Of a stretch of 51,614 nucleotides of DNA, positions 51,488 through 51,614 are shown piece after piece; the first letter of the stretch is position 1, and each line of letters begins with the position of its first letter. A model generated the notes under the pieces. It was not told the origin of the DNA and did not search any database. It saw only the letters and a program-made list of their open reading frames with translations. The position numbers were made by a program, and so were the translations under genes. The stretch spans positions 1-51,614 of the forward strand of contig JACQXX010000059.1 in the NCBI GenBank assembly GCA_016208495.1, read 5' to 3'. Source of the DNA: Acidobacteriota bacterium (GTDB taxonomy: Bacteria; Acidobacteriota; Blastocatellia; Chloracidobacteriales; Chloracidobacteriaceae).

Positions 51488-51522
51488 GTCAGTAGTCAGT
51501 AGTCAGTAGTCAGTAGTCAGTA
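51488..51522. repeat. GTCAGTA heptamer array
   Basis: Exactly five copies of GTCAGTA, followed by AAGGGCTCCCC. It lies upstream of the DUF4097 gene; the flanks 51405-51487 and 51523-51614 hold no gene. Confidence 0.95.
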
Positions 51523-51614
51523 AAGGGCTCCCCATTGTCTAGACAAAAAAACCAGGTTTTGAAGTTAATCCCTGAGGACGCGATGTGAAAGTGAATCGGT
51601 CAACTCGCCTGAGT

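Overview
The window reads as a chromosomal piece of a Gram-negative, aerobic-type heterotrophic bacterium of moderate GC. Support for this comes from a heptose-phosphate adenylyltransferase, a LAS/M74-type murein endopeptidase, an oxygen-dependent coproporphyrinogen oxidase, a VIT/VWA protein, a DUF4097 protein and an Anbu operon. The gene set would fit Acidobacteriota (Blastocatellia-like), but that is an inference from gene content only. I see no rRNA, tRNA, prophage, CRISPR array or insertion-sequence transposase.

Layout. 1-8221 (minus): VIT/VWA protein, a TPR protein with a very long acidic tail, a degenerate GGDEF ORF that looks frameshifted off the TPR gene, and a tyrosine phosphatase. 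8856-12374: mobA, an ACT protein, a GT2 glycosyltransferase, hemF and an OsmC protein. 12475-16080 (minus): an SMC ATPase that runs into a heptamer array just before its Walker B motif. 16739-19098: a VWA protein and an overlapping partner of unknown function. 19405-20556: hicAB and a Uma2-family nuclease. 20667-29601: secreted M36 protease, queA, acyl-CoA ligase, HD-GYP-like protein plus a coupled unknown, and queD. 29983-35399: a 1256-residue Fe-S/flavin oxidoreductase and a glycosyltransferase-methyltransferase fusion. 35522-43169 (minus): rfaE2, mfd, SurA-like isomerase, S4 protein, c-type cytochrome and small proteins, with a VOC protein. 43734-47527: circularly permuted ATP-grasp, alpha-E and Anbu proteasome-like protease. 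47674-50188 (minus): a murein endopeptidase followed by two exported paralogues, arranged like an effector with immunity proteins. 50565-51377: DUF4097 protein.

The most striking property is the repeat landscape. Between genes, and sometimes inside them, sit tandem arrays with a 7-bp period (GTCAGTA, GGGTTCA, GGGTTCC, GGGTTTG, CCACTAA, CACTACC) and an 8-bp family (CCTTGTCA). Several arrays come as inverted pairs around a short unique core, so they look like miniature elements whose ends are arrays. Others are hairpin (REP-like) elements, including a MITE-like unit sitting inside a GTCAGTA array, and a family whose inner hairpin changes in a compensated way between copies. The arrays affect genes: they encode peptide repeats in the TPR protein, replace the C terminus of the SurA-like isomerase, supply stop codons, and truncate SMC. 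Assembly error at such arrays is a real alternative for the SMC and isomerase cases.

Start codons were moved inward from the longest ORF where the upstream part only translates repeats or where a better ribosome binding site is visible. All assignments are from reading the sequence, without database searches.
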